Shown here in pieces: positions 45,386-56,763 of a DNA stretch of 64,000 nt; the stretch's first letter is position 1; every line of letters starts with the position of its first letter. This DNA is from Rhipidocladum racemiflorum (lineage: Eukaryota > Streptophyta > Magnoliopsida > Poales > Poaceae): contig CM070585.1 in the NCBI GenBank assembly GCA_036346355.1, positions 3,115,001-3,179,000 on the forward strand, read 5' to 3'. The notes beneath the pieces were generated by a model. It did not search any database. It worked only from the letters and a program-made list of their open reading frames with translations, and was not told where the DNA came from. A program made the translations under genes and the position numbers.

Positions 45386-46399
45386 ATTGTAGGCGCAAAT
45401 TGGCAGAGGGACTGTCATGTTCATCAAATATATAGCCTGCAAAATGAACTATAATGGTTTCAGAGCCACAGTCAAACTCATAACCTCAACAAATATTCAA
45501 AGATCTAAGTTTCTTCTCCAATCAAATGTCTAATTCAAGCTGTAAAGCTGATGTACATACAAAATTACATATTAGATATGATATGGCACGCATAGCAATC
45601 TGGTTACAACACAGGAAAAAGGAGAAATGCTGATATTTCAAACTAATGTTAACCTAATCATAGTCTTTAGTTATCTATGCTCTATAGTGTTCAGCGCGTC
45701 AATTTGCCAAGATAAACTAAAAAAACGTCATCTCTACTATTCTAAAGCAGCACTTGGTGGCAGTGGTCCGTTCTTCCCACTTTATTAATTGCCCTACTTA
45801 ATTGTCCTGCTTAATTGCCCTACTTAATTGCCTTACGCAAGAAACGAAGCATTGCTTAAATTAGCCAGCTTTCGCAAGAAACGAAGCGTTCAAAATAGAT
45901 GTTTGATCTTGTGAAATATTTTTTTTTTAATCTTTATTTTTCGTTATCAATTTTATTTTTCGTAGCAACGCACGGGCATGTAACTAGTATATACTACATT
46001 CCTACATCCACTTTTCATTAAGTGGTAATCATATATTTTATTTTCAGTGTTTTGCACATCACTCGGTCAGGTTATTATAAGTTCAAAAGGAAGACTTCCA
46101 CAATTTAATGGTTTCATCAAACTTGCGACAAAAATTTCCCCAAAGTAATGGGATGTTGGTGACCAACTGCATATTACATTTACATCTACCGATCTACGTG
46201 TCAACTGCTGGCTGTCCAATGCACACATATTAATCTTAAAAAAATGTTAACCAGGCCAAAAACAGAAACGACAGAAAACCAATATCTTGGTAAAAAAACA
46301 CACATGTACAAATCGGAAGTGAAACAAAGGAAATATACACAAATAAATAAACAAATTCTGCATAAGACTCATAGCACATGAACTTGGTAAAAACCAAGT
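45166..46399. other. Repeat-rich intergenic region
   Basis: It holds the GA microsatellite and a copy of the grass dispersed repeat that ends GTAGCAACGCACGGGCATGT then AACTAGTATA (about 45955-45990). That copy is preceded by triplicated AATTGCCCTACTT at 45788-45830 and duplicated CGCAAGAAACGAAGC (45836, 45874). No gene seen. Confidence 0.5.
45328..45384. repeat. (GA)n / (GGGAGA)n microsatellite
   Basis: GGGAGAGGGAGA units grade into a pure GA run. Confidence 0.95.
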
Positions 46400-46585
46400 G
46401 GGTTTTGATAAATTTCATCCGGATGTTTTCTTTAGCAAACATCATCCAAATTCCTGACCATTGGATTTGCTTTCAGATCAATGCACGGCCCCCTTAAATT
46501 CGAGATGGGTTGATCCTACGGATGTGTGTTTTGATCGTACGGTCCAAAGTTTGAATGATTTTTGGGACAAAAACATCCGGATGAT
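46400..46585. mobile_element. MITE-like element with CATCCGGATG ends (copy 2)
   Basis: Same element and orientation as 5603-5788, with ends TCATCCGGATGTTTTC and AAAACATCCGGATGA. This copy keeps the better terminal match. Confidence 0.7.
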
Positions 46586-46654
46586 AACAAAAGTAGAATG
46601 TTTTTAGATGCAAGCAATCGCAGATTTCGTAGCTAGAAATGATGTCATAATTAC

Positions 46655-46875
46655 CTTGCAGAGTCTCCAGCGCAACAAGAGCGTGGACAGGAGTGGCAAA
46701 ATCAACGAAACATAAGACACGATACCGTCTAGGCTGCAGGAAGAAAAATTCACATATAAGATATGTTTTTCTTCACAATTAAATGAATAAGGAAAATTAT
46801 ATTAGTACACAGCATTTAACTTACAGACACTCGAGTCCTTTTTGACCAACCTCACCTCACGGAAACCAGAAAAAA
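46655..46875 (-). pseudogene. RNA-recognition-motif gene remnant (two exon fragments)
   Basis: Two minus-strand exon-like pieces read as consecutive parts of an RRM, an RNA-binding fold. The upstream piece (about 46875-46825) gives GFREVRLVKKDSS, the loop after RNP2. The downstream piece (46733-46655), between CTGCAG| and |GTAATT, gives RYRVLCFVDFATPVHALVAL, containing the RNP1 strand, and ends ETLQ. The splice phases as seen do not join perfectly unless the first donor is GTCTGT. The part further upstream is replaced by an LTR fragment beginning at 46917, and no later exons are found. A broken gene or captured fragment. Confidence 0.6.
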
Positions 46876-46916
46876 GGGCAAAAATATATGCAGAAGCAAG
46901 TGTTAAGGGGCAAAAT

Positions 46917-47640
46917 GTGGCGACCTGCGCAATTAGCCCAGGGAACAACAATAACCACTACCATTACACGGATATAATTGCACGAAACTCAGCATAATAA
47001 CTAATCAAAATATCGAGCGCACCCGATGTTTTATCAATTAGTACACCGTATTCAAAGTATTGCAACAAAACAATAATTAGAGACTGAATGTAAATATAAT
47101 ACAAACCAAGCCACGCAGGGCTATATATCCAATACCATAATTATACATCGGATCCAAATACAACAAAAATATAACACTTAGATACTAATTTCACCAAAAG
47201 ATTGACGAGCCGATGCCCAGGCTATTCATCTCTCTACCCTTCTTGCTAATACTCAGACGCTTCGTCAAACTAACCAAACGCTTAAGCACTAGAGCCATTA
47301 TCTAGCAAGAGAAGATTTAGCAAGAGTGAGTACAAAGTACTCAGCAAGCATTATTAGCAAAATGCAATAGATGAATTTTTCCTCACACCATTCCTCTCAT
47401 GTCCATCCAAATCTACTTCCTCTCCAAAATACATTTTCATAAAATAGAGTTTTATTAGGAAAGTTGTGTGTGGTATTAATTATCCAAAAATGCTACTAGC
47501 ACTCGTATAAGAGGCATACTTAGCTTCTGTAGCCTCCAATCCAAGAGACAGACATGAATTCATGGTTTGTATCACTTTACCCATAGTGACCCCATCTCGT
47601 GAGGCCCCAGAATATTTATCACTAGTCCAGTATTAGATTT
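46917..47640. repeat. Truncated Ty3-type LTR fragment
   Basis: It starts TGTGGCGACCTGCGC, a common grass gypsy LTR start, and shares LTR-type words with the other long LTRs here (GTGAGTACAAAGTACTCAGC). It stops without an LTR end where PMD coding sequence begins near 47640. Confidence 0.55.
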
Positions 47641-50600
47641 CCAACCCTGATAGCCAATGAGTAGTGGTTTCCTCCACTGTTCCCCACTACCCTCAGTGTA
47701 CCAGTTGGTGGACCGTTGGAGGCCAGAGACGCACACTTTTCACCTTCCCTTCGGCGAGGTGACGGTGACTGTGGGACCCCGGATCAGCTATCCAGAATCT
47801 CCTGTGTATTTCCGTACTAGTCCCAGATCAGTAGCTAGTACACACAGTCACAGTGATACATCATTGCCGAACATAACGAAACTTGTAATGTAAATATTCA
47901 AGTATGGGCCACATGGCCACTTATTACAATACTCGGTCCAACGACCGGACACTCAAAACAATGAAGCAAAAAGAAAGCAACGAGCTTAACGCCACAACGC
48001 CACAGGCGACGACTAGGAACGCAACTAGTCCTCCTGGCAATCCTCCTCGAAGAACTCCTCTTCTTCCTCAGCATCTTGATAAATCTCTGATGATTACAAT
48101 GTTGGTGTAGCACGTGAGTACAAAAGTACTCAGCAAGTCGGGAAATTATGATCATGAGGGGCTTTCCAAAGGAAGCTTAATAGGGTTTATTTGCATAAAG
48201 CCACATTTGATTAAATCATACTTAAGTAATAAATTTCACAAAGCATATTTTACAACTCTTTTTAATAATTGAATTATTTATTATTGTAGTGAGGTTCTAT
48301 CCACCATCACTAACATAAAGGCTCTATCCGCCAATAGTTTAAAGGATCAAAGTTAATCATGTGACTCCATCCGTCAAATGTAAACAGGTTCTATCCACCT
48401 GGTTGGCTCTTTCCGCCAAACAACATTCGAGAGTTCTAACCACTCCCGAACCCCAAAACAAAACACTTTTCGGTTTTAAAATCAAAATCAAAGTCTACCA
48501 ATATGAAAGCATTTCTTGCTTTGCCTTTGACCGTAGGCACGGCTATTCGAATAGTTCATACTCTGCAGAGGTGTACAACTTTACCCACAAGACAAGATAT
48601 ACCCTTGTTGCCATGCAATTAACACACTTCCTTAGGTGTGCCGGCAGGGATATCTTGACAAGGCCGTTACAATGTATCTACCTAGCTAGACCCACCCGCT
48701 GAGGTTTCACCGCTGTTAGGGTTCCCTCCACCCAGTACAGAAGCCCCCTCTTGCGCCGTGTGAGCAAAACAACATCCACAACAATGCCTCCGTCCGGCTC
48801 TCACACAACAACCGAGTGGTGAGTCTAAACTAGGCTTCTACAAATTAGTGAGCCAGGTCGTACCATTATAGACATGTGGTAGTACGGTTATGCTTAAAAT
48901 GGCAATCATAAGCGTCGGTCCTTATATGACTTGGGGCGGTACTTGCACAAAAGGATCAATGCATGATCCGCTTCCACCCGACATTCCAGGCCGCCCAAGT
49001 CAAAACCATTTTCCTTTTCTTTTATTTTAGAAAACAGGACCAAAATCATAATAATAACCTTCAAATACACATTTAATAACATTCTTTTTGAATAATCCCA
49101 CCCATGGGTTGTTTTGGTCGGAAAAGGTCCTAAGCAATTCTACCGCAGTACTACATATCAACGGATACCATATAAGCATAAGCATGGTATAAACAATGTT
49201 CTAGGGTTACAATGGATATGATTATCAGTGTCAAGGAGGAATCAACAAGTTCGGAATAACTAGCTCTTATATTTGACATATTTAATTAAACATAGCCATG
49301 CAACTTTATAAACAATTTTTAAATCATTTCGCAAACATAGGAGCAAAGTGCATCAAGGAGACTTGCCTTCAGTTGCGGCGGCGGTGTCGAACTCGGAAGG
49401 CTCGACGGCGAAATCGGCGGTCGCGGCGGGATCGTCGACTACACGCAAAACGAGGCAATAAATAAATAACAGAAAATAAATAAAATCCAAAAATTATAAA
49501 ATTAGTACTGGTAGGAAGGTCTTGATTTATGATGAATTTAGAAATTTGAATGAGGTCAAACGGAGTTCGGATGAGAAAGTTATGAGCTTCCGAAGTTTGA
49601 ATTTCGAATAAATCGGCAGAATATTCCGGGAATATTCCCTTCGGGTTTGACTGGGTCAAAGTTTGACCGCGGACTTTGACTTTGACTGGGCTGGTTAGGA
49701 GTGGGTCTATGACAGTGGGGCCCACCTTGTCATTGGAAGAAGAGAAGCTTCTTCATGAAGCTTGCCTTTAGCCATCCATGGAGAGAGAAAGATAGAGAAA
49801 GAGGAAGGAGAGAGAGGGAAGGGGAGGGGCGGCGTGGCGGGCGGCAAGGCGGGCGGCCGGCCAGCCGGCCGGCGTCTGTGCCCACGCACGGGCAAGCCCC
49901 AAGCACAGGGAGCTCCATCCCAACCAAAAACAGAGAGCTCCTCAAAAGAAAAAGAAACACACCCACTTCTAAAAACTTGATTTTTCTCTCATTTTTGCAT
50001 GGATTCGATCCAAACAAAAAGCTAGAACCTCTAGAGGACCTCCTTAGCAACATCTAGGATGAAGGAATCGAGCCAAATCTCACCGGAGAAGATGAAATCG
50101 ACGACGAGCCATGCTCGGCCGAAAGCTCCAAAACGCGAAATTCGTCGAGGAAACTTGATGAACCCTGAAATTGATGGATGGATTAGAGACTAGACATCCA
50201 TGCTAACACAAAGAAACGAACGGGAGGAAGAAAGATCCACCGGAGTGGAAGATATGAGCAAGAACACGAAGAACGCGAAGAACACGAGAGTTCGTCGGTT
50301 TTCTTGATCTTGCGGCCGATTGGGTTTGAGAGGCTAACGGAGAGCTATACCACCGGAAAGAGGGTTCTTATACGGAGAGATGAGAGGTGGAATCACGCGG
50401 AACGGATTAGAAACGGCCGCGCAATCACCAAAAGAGTGGATTTCGGGTTTCTCGCAACCGTTCAAAAACCAACGCGATCTCGGGTGCAACAACCCCATGG
50501 ATAGAAAGAGGAGTCCGTTGTGATCCCAACGGATCCGGCCGTTCGCGAATTGGAGTTGTATTGGAGGAGCTATAAGGATTTAAAGATAGCTCCCACCATT

Positions 50601-53335
50601 TTTTGCTTGCATGAAGCTTCATCCCCCATGCATGGCTAGAGGTTGAAGATGACACTATTCACTTGCCACGTGGCAGCATCTCATTGGTCCTCCTTTACGC
50701 AAATGATTCGCCCTAGAGAAAAATTAGGAAAAATGGCCTAAAAATTCCGGAAAAATTCCTAGAACCATTTTAGATTATTTGGAACTCAATGGAAGTGGTT
50801 TGGTTGAATTTGGATGATTTTTGTGGAATTAGATATACGGGCGCGGATCGCAGGCATTAAACAAAAGCCGCGCGAGATAAAATAGGAACGGAGGTCCAAA
50901 AATCCGGGGAATGATTCCTAAAATCATTTCGGAATATTTGGAACATTTTAGAAGCGGTTTGAAGATTTTTGGAGCATTTTTGGACTCGGGTGAATTTTCG
51001 GGTCCCGGCGGGAACTGGAAAACCCGATTTTTCGCCCGGGAGGGAATTAATTCCCGATTTTGGAGGAAAAAGGATGCCAGGTTATATAAACACCAATGAA
51101 ACTCCAACTTTTGAATTAGCTTTATTTAAATTAGGTTTTTCTCCAGAAAGCCAAAAAGAGGATGTTACAGTGACCCTGCAGGACATCGCCATTCTTAAGA
51201 GGTTGTCGATTGCTGGGATACCGATCGGACCCTCGGTGACTCTTGTCGGGTGGGTGGCGAACATGGAGGACAGGTTCGCTGGAGTGGTGACCATTGATCC
51301 AGAAATATGGATCGGCAAGAGGCACGGGCCATCGAGGAGGTGGTTGGCCATGTTTGAGGTGCAACGGATGGCGGCGACGCCCACCTTCTACCAGGTTGCA
51401 CGACACCTTAAGGCCTTTTTACTTTGGTTGTTTGGATGGGTGATGTTCACGTCGACTTAAGACGATATCATTGATGCGCGTTAGATAGCCTATGCACGGG
51501 CTATTGCCAATGTTGAGCTGGACGACATCCCACAGGTATCCTGGGGTTTGGCGGTTCTTGCTGCCACATACCGCGCCTATTGCGACGCGTGCATGAAGAA
51601 AAGCAAGACCATAAATTTGACTGGGATGCGTCTTCTTCTTCAACTCTGGTCGTTCGAGCGCTTCTCTATGGGTCGACCCTATGTTGAGCCTCGACACTAC
51701 ACCACCGACATGTACGGAGGTGATGCGATCGACCGTCCGACGATGGGCTCCCTTTGGACTAGGCGACAAGTACATCTTTTTAAGCATTTATCCAATTAAA
51801 ATTTCAATCGCATGTGCTTACAGATATTTTTCCTATTGCAGCCACAGTGGGCAAGACTGTAGGTACGTTCGGTGTACCACTTCTTCACGGAGGCGTTTGA
51901 CCACCTGAAGGCGGAGCAGGTGATCTAGGACCCTTACAGCGAGCACCGTGTAGCGGAGAGAGCCACGGCAAGTGGGATCTTGACACTATGCTACAGGGAC
52001 CAGGCTTACTGGCTTACCAGGAAGAAGCTCGTCTTCGTGGAGGACTACGCACCGCAACGAGTCCTGAGGCAGTTTGGACTCCACCAGGTGGTCCCTGTTT
52101 CTTCAGGGGATCGAGTGCCAGAGAAAGTGCACTCGTGAGTTACTCGTCCACTACAAGTATGCTAAATGCTTTTGTTATATTTGTAATAATGTGGATTTCT
52201 GTTAAGGTTCTCCACCCACGGACCCTAGAAGAGCATGGCGACCTTAGCTCAGAGGATGGAGCCGTGGCTCGCTCAGTGGGATGGAGCGTTAGAGGATGCT
52301 TTTGACGAGGACACACCATACGACTCCTCCTCCTACCAGCAGTACCTAGCCTGGTACGTGCCCCGGACGCGTACTCGTCTCTTACATGTGGAGGAGCCAC
52401 CACCCATAGGTACGCTCCAAGCATGGCAGACTTGTACCCAGGCCAGGCAGGAGTGGCCATGCACACGATGGTAAGTCTTATTTCGTAAATTATATAATCT
52501 ATTTGTTACGCTATGTCGTTGTGCTTATTATTTGTTCGTACGTGGCAGGTGGACCATGCAAGGGACTTGCACCAGCATGGTAGTAGCATTTTGACTAAGC
52601 TATGTGACGGAATCACTGTCACACTAGACGATATGATGGAAGCATGGAGACGTGTGGTGACCGAGACTTGACGGATCGTGGAGCTTGGTTCTTGTCGGTA
52701 GGTGGACGCGACTGATCGTGGCACCTTGTCCAGGCCACCATGCAGGCCTTCTTACCACACACCGACCCCAGCTCCTCGCCACGTAGTGGAGGCAGAGTCC
52801 AGCTTCCACACCCCTGTGCCTTCGGCCCCAGACATGGCTGGAGGGCCCAGTTGGCAAGCACCACGCAGTCCCACTATGGTCCCCACACCAGGTAAGTCGA
52901 GCAACATTCAATTGTTCACATTTGGTATAAGTATCACCTAACTATGATTAAATGTTATTATCTGAACGACAAGTTGCCCTCAGGGTGGAGGACAGTTCTC
53001 TCCATCGCCGCACTCGTCAAGGTACACCGATCCTGAGTATTGGGCGGATCAGTTCTTCTCTGGCACGCAGTGGACCCAACCCCCTCCAGCGATGCAGTTC
53101 ATGTAGCCCCCTCCAGTGACGCAGTTCAAGCAGTAGGACTACGGCACCTACGAGTACGCGTTGCCTCCCCGCGAGCGTCGCCCGGTGCAGCGGTATAACC
53201 CTTCAAATTATGGGCAGGCCCGGCCGTCCCAGGAGCTTCACACATGACCTCTGGACGATGCACCCCCTTCAGCATGTAGGACAAAGAGAGGTCGTGCTAG
53301 GGGTAGCGGTCAAGGTCCACCTTAGGGGGGGTGCT
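47640..53335 (+). pseudogene. Plant-mobile-domain (PMD, MAIN-like) gene, split by a solo LTR and carrying stops
   Basis: PMD proteins occur as host genes of the MAIN type and as passengers in plant transposons; biochemical function is unclear. The 5' piece (about 47650-47769) reads YQLVDRWRPETHTFHLPFGE then VTVT. It is interrupted by the LTR and resumes after 51174 with LQDIAILKRLSIAGIPIGPS, TLVGWVANMEDRF, KRHGPSRRWLAMFEVQRMAA and ARHLKAFLLWLFGWVMFTST. Further exons follow: LAATYRAYCDACMKKS and IDRPTMGSLWTRRQ up to 51769; 51842-52135 with in-frame TAG twice; 52232-52470 (PWLAQWDGALEDAFDEDTPY); about 52550-52670; and a Pro-rich tail near 53000-53330. A stop also follows FTST (51459). Clearly non-functional. 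Confidence 0.85.
47770..51169. mobile_element. Solo LTR (3,400 bp) inserted in the PMD gene
   Basis: It begins TGTGGGACCCCGGATCAGC and ends AGAGGATGTTACA, flanked by the exact 5-bp duplication GTGAC (47765-47769 and 51170-51174). No internal retrotransposon genes lie between the ends, so it is a solo LTR left by LTR-LTR recombination. Features shared with gypsy LTRs include GGTCCAACGACCGG (compare GGTCTAACGACCGG in the 29-39-kb element) and GAGTACAAAAGTACTCAGCA. The orientation of the parent element is not determined. Confidence 0.9.
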
Positions 53336-55400
53336 CAGGGTTAGTACCTCATTGTTAGGCTGTCATCCTATCCATGTTTTGTACTTTCTCACTTCATGTA
53401 TGTTTTACTATTTCACAATGTTAATTATGTTGTCATTGCTTTTTACTTCGTTCGTCGTTTCCAAAATGTAATTTACTTTCTCAGACGACGTGACAACACA
53501 ACATCAGATATGCACTCACTGAAGACTGCCACGCACTCAATGCAGATTTATATCAATCTGGAATGACCCCTCAATACACACAATATAGTCTGATGTGACT
53601 ACTTACTGCACGCTACAAAGTCCCATCGGTAAACCTAGTACGCACTAACTGCACACTGCACAATCCGAAGTGACCACTCACTGCCTACTTTTAACTCAGA
53701 AGTGATCACTTATTGCACAATACAGTTGTCAGTAGTGACACCCTGCATGCATAACTACACACTCCAGCATTTTGCTATTCATCTGCACGATTGAATCTTA
53801 CGTGTCAACACTTAGTCCATACACCACTTCTTGGAGACTATAAAAGGCCAAACCGTAGGTACACATACACAGCTCCCACTCACACTTCACCATGGCTGGA
53901 TCCTTTAGCAGAGTATTCTCATGGACACTTGATATGAGTAGCGTAGCCCTTCATTACACGTTAAAGGTTACGTGTAATTGAAAGGATGATCCGTTCAAGG
54001 AGGAAAACCTACATAAAGTGGTATTCAAATTGCAAGAGTGGCGTCTGACATCATCGAGGCATAACGTAACAACCTCTAGCCTGAACCTTGTGACCTCCGA
54101 TGACCGTAAGGCACACTTGCAAAGGTGGCTTCAAAGGTATTTCAGGGTGTGCGAACTAGCCGACCACCCTTCTGCTACAGGTTTCTCTATAAGAAATTTA
54201 GGGTATTGATGTAGCCCGATCAGTATGCAGAGCATATCAAGGTTATTTATTTTCTATTTGTTCATCCTATTAATTTTTTTAGCGTTATCTATAAGTTCAC
54301 GAATTTGTATGCTCGTGTTGTGTGTTAGTCATTTCCGGAGGATAAAGAATTGCTGAACAAAGATATCTCACACTTCGTAGCGATGCATATGCTCTTTGGC
54401 GGGGGTGTGATACCTGGTTCATGCAGAAGATGCAGAAGAGGATCTAACTGGAGGGGTAGAGGTTCACCTGGTACTGTTGCAGCAGAAAGTTCAAGAGGAT
54501 GTTCAACCTCCACCGAAGGAGGGCTTGCTCCTAACTTTATAAATGACGATGATGATGATGACGACGATTTCATGTCACCTAAACCTCGACGTTCAAGCAC
54601 TATCACAACAGACCGTTCAAACACTACTACAATAGGACGTTCAAGCAACAATGTAAGAGGGCGTTCAACTAGCATTGAATGATGGCTAGCTCCTAACCAT
54701 ACAAATAATGATTATGATGGTGATTTCATGCTACCTAGGCCACGAACCTTGCGTCCTCGAAGTCCTCCGAATCCTTACGATGATATTACATTAAGCCCTA
54801 TTAAGTACTCGAATGTAATACCCCACGCAATAGATAACTATTGCAATTTTTATACTAACAATCTATTCCGACAACCGCCACATAATATATGGTTTTGTGA
54901 CTTAGTCCTTCACCAGAAGCATGTACCTATGTTGTATCCCAATTTTATGAATTCTTTTTGTTTCTTAGGTGTTGTTTATAAGTCATGCTATTGTAGTTGT
55001 TGTACTTACTGCACTTTGTAATATCAATGTCAGGTTTTATTAAAACTTTGATTTGTTGTCAAATTTATCGCACATCGAAAAAGAACGACGAACAACGAAA
55101 TTTGAATTTTTTTATCAATCATAATTAACTGACAAATAATTTTGTAAAAAACAAACAACATTGATTTCTTAAACAAACAAACAAAACGCGATTTTCAAAA
55201 ATAATAAAACAAATGATAAAATGATTGCAACAAGGGTCTGTAAACTTAGTGTTGTCTAATCGGTAGTACACAGCTATTGTTTGTTTGTTGTCAAATCGAT
55301 CTGTAAAAACAGGTGTTACTGTGTTGTCAAATCGGTCTGAAAAAGCTGATATGAAAGCAGGGAATATCTGTGTCTTATGATTGGACAACATGCACGACCA
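53336..55400. other. Region downstream of the PMD pseudogene
   Basis: It contains an unassigned possible coding remnant at 53892-54209 on the plus strand (starts MAGSFSRVFSWTLDMSS, has an early stop) and an Asp-rich open frame at 54350-54682, neither matched to a family. The rest is AT-rich. It may be the tail of the transposon that carried the PMD gene. Confidence 0.3.
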
Positions 55401-55745
55401 GCTTTCTGAAATTATTTCAAATGGCGACAGACCCTATATTGCTATTTCAGTTGGCTATAATATATGGACACTTATGCTATTTTTTTTAAATGGTGTATTA
55501 TTTTCTGTAATTTTTCATTAAAATAATATTAATTTTAACAAAAATTCTTTTTCTTTTTCTGGGTCTCTGTAGCCATTTTAATTGGCGACAGAGAGGTCCC
55601 ATTCGGATTTACCTCTCTATCACTGTTTGAAATGGCGATAGAGGGTGTGTCACCGTTTCAAATGGTGACAGAGAGTGTATCGCCATTTAAAACGACGACA
55701 GACCCTCTATAGCCATTTAAAATGGCGACAGATAGATACTTTTGT
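55400..55745. repeat. Array of about 30-bp imperfect hairpins (GCCATTTAAAATGGCGACAG words)
   Basis: Five to six self-complementary words occur: near 55402, 55568, 55614, 55655, 55685 and 55715. Typical cores are AGCCATTTAAAATGGCGACA and CACTGTTTGAAATGGCGATA, flanked by CTCT(A/G)T. Such subterminal hairpin arrays are seen in CACTA-type transposons, but no CACTA terminus was found here. Confidence 0.6.
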
Positions 55746-55749
55746 TATT

Positions 55750-56600
55750 TTTTTAACTGGAATATTTTTCTGTAAATTTTTATTAAATTAATATTATTTA
55801 AAAAATTCAAAATTTTACACTATCCTCTCTCTCCTGAGCTCTCCTTCTCTCTCTTGGCCGACGACCGCTCCTTCTGCTTGGCCGCGCGCTAGTTGTCGTC
55901 GTACAGTTCGGCGAGTTGTCACCGATCCATACGGCGATTACTGCCTCGTGTTGCACGAGCTCTGACGTCTCAGTGTGAAGTGCGAGATTAACAAGTAGTC
56001 ACAAAATGGTATGGCGAAAATAGTAACTTCGTCCATCCACGTGACGACTATCCTATTTTGCCGTGCCGTTTAGCGAAACAGTATTATTTTTTCAATTTTT
56101 TTTTCGCGTATTAATATCGCAATTACTTTTAAAAATTGTATTATTAAAAAAAATAATTCGGCGAGTGAGCGAGTGACTGACCTGGGTTAGAAACGACAGA
56201 GGCGACACGTACGGCAGAAAGAAAAAAAATATGGTCGGATGCTTCCGTGTCTTCCGCTGCCGAATTTTGTTACTGCAGTCCTGCAACGCGCCGATCCCAG
56301 CGGCCACTTTCACCTACCTCGCACGGTCACACTCACACCGGCATGTGAGTTGGACGTGATTTGATCGTGCTTTCGCCTTGTTCGCTCGTCGCCTCGAGCC
56401 GGAGGCGGAAGCCCACCGACCGAGGGCGACGCGGCTCGATGGTGCACTGGTGCCTGCCTTGTACGCCGTGACAGCGACATTCTTTACCTTGCCTTCTCCC
56501 CAAAGGCGACCCCCCAGCTCCGCCTTCGTCGCCGCGAATATTCGTCGTCTCCGCCCTCACACTCGCACCATTACCCGCCTCCACTCCAGCTCGGCTTGGC
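55750..56600. other. Upstream region of the LRAT-domain gene
   Basis: AT-rich sequence then GC-rich promoter-proximal sequence. Open frames on both strands at 56330-56620 look like shadows of GC-rich DNA. Confidence 0.4.
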
Positions 56601-56613
56601 CTCCTCCTCTCCC

Positions 56614-56619
56614 TATATA
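56614..56619 (+). promoter_or_regulatory. TATA box of the LRAT-domain gene
   Basis: CCCTATATAGCC lies 145 bases before the ATG at 56764 in a C-rich context, a classic plant TATA box. Transcription would begin about 30 bases downstream. Confidence 0.65.
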
Positions 56620-56763
56620 GCCTAGCCCACTCCATTCACCGCCCGCTTACTCGCTCCCATGGACGGGTAGAACCCACAGTGACGCACCGACACGCCGTGA
56701 GCGAGACGGAGAGCGAGCGCGCTGCACTTGGGGTGGGGGTGGGCTTGGGCGGCGGCGGCGGCG

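Noticed and set aside
49755..50057. Arg/Gly-rich plus-strand frames
   Set aside because: Inside the solo LTR in a purine-rich GGCGGGC block; not conserved coding.
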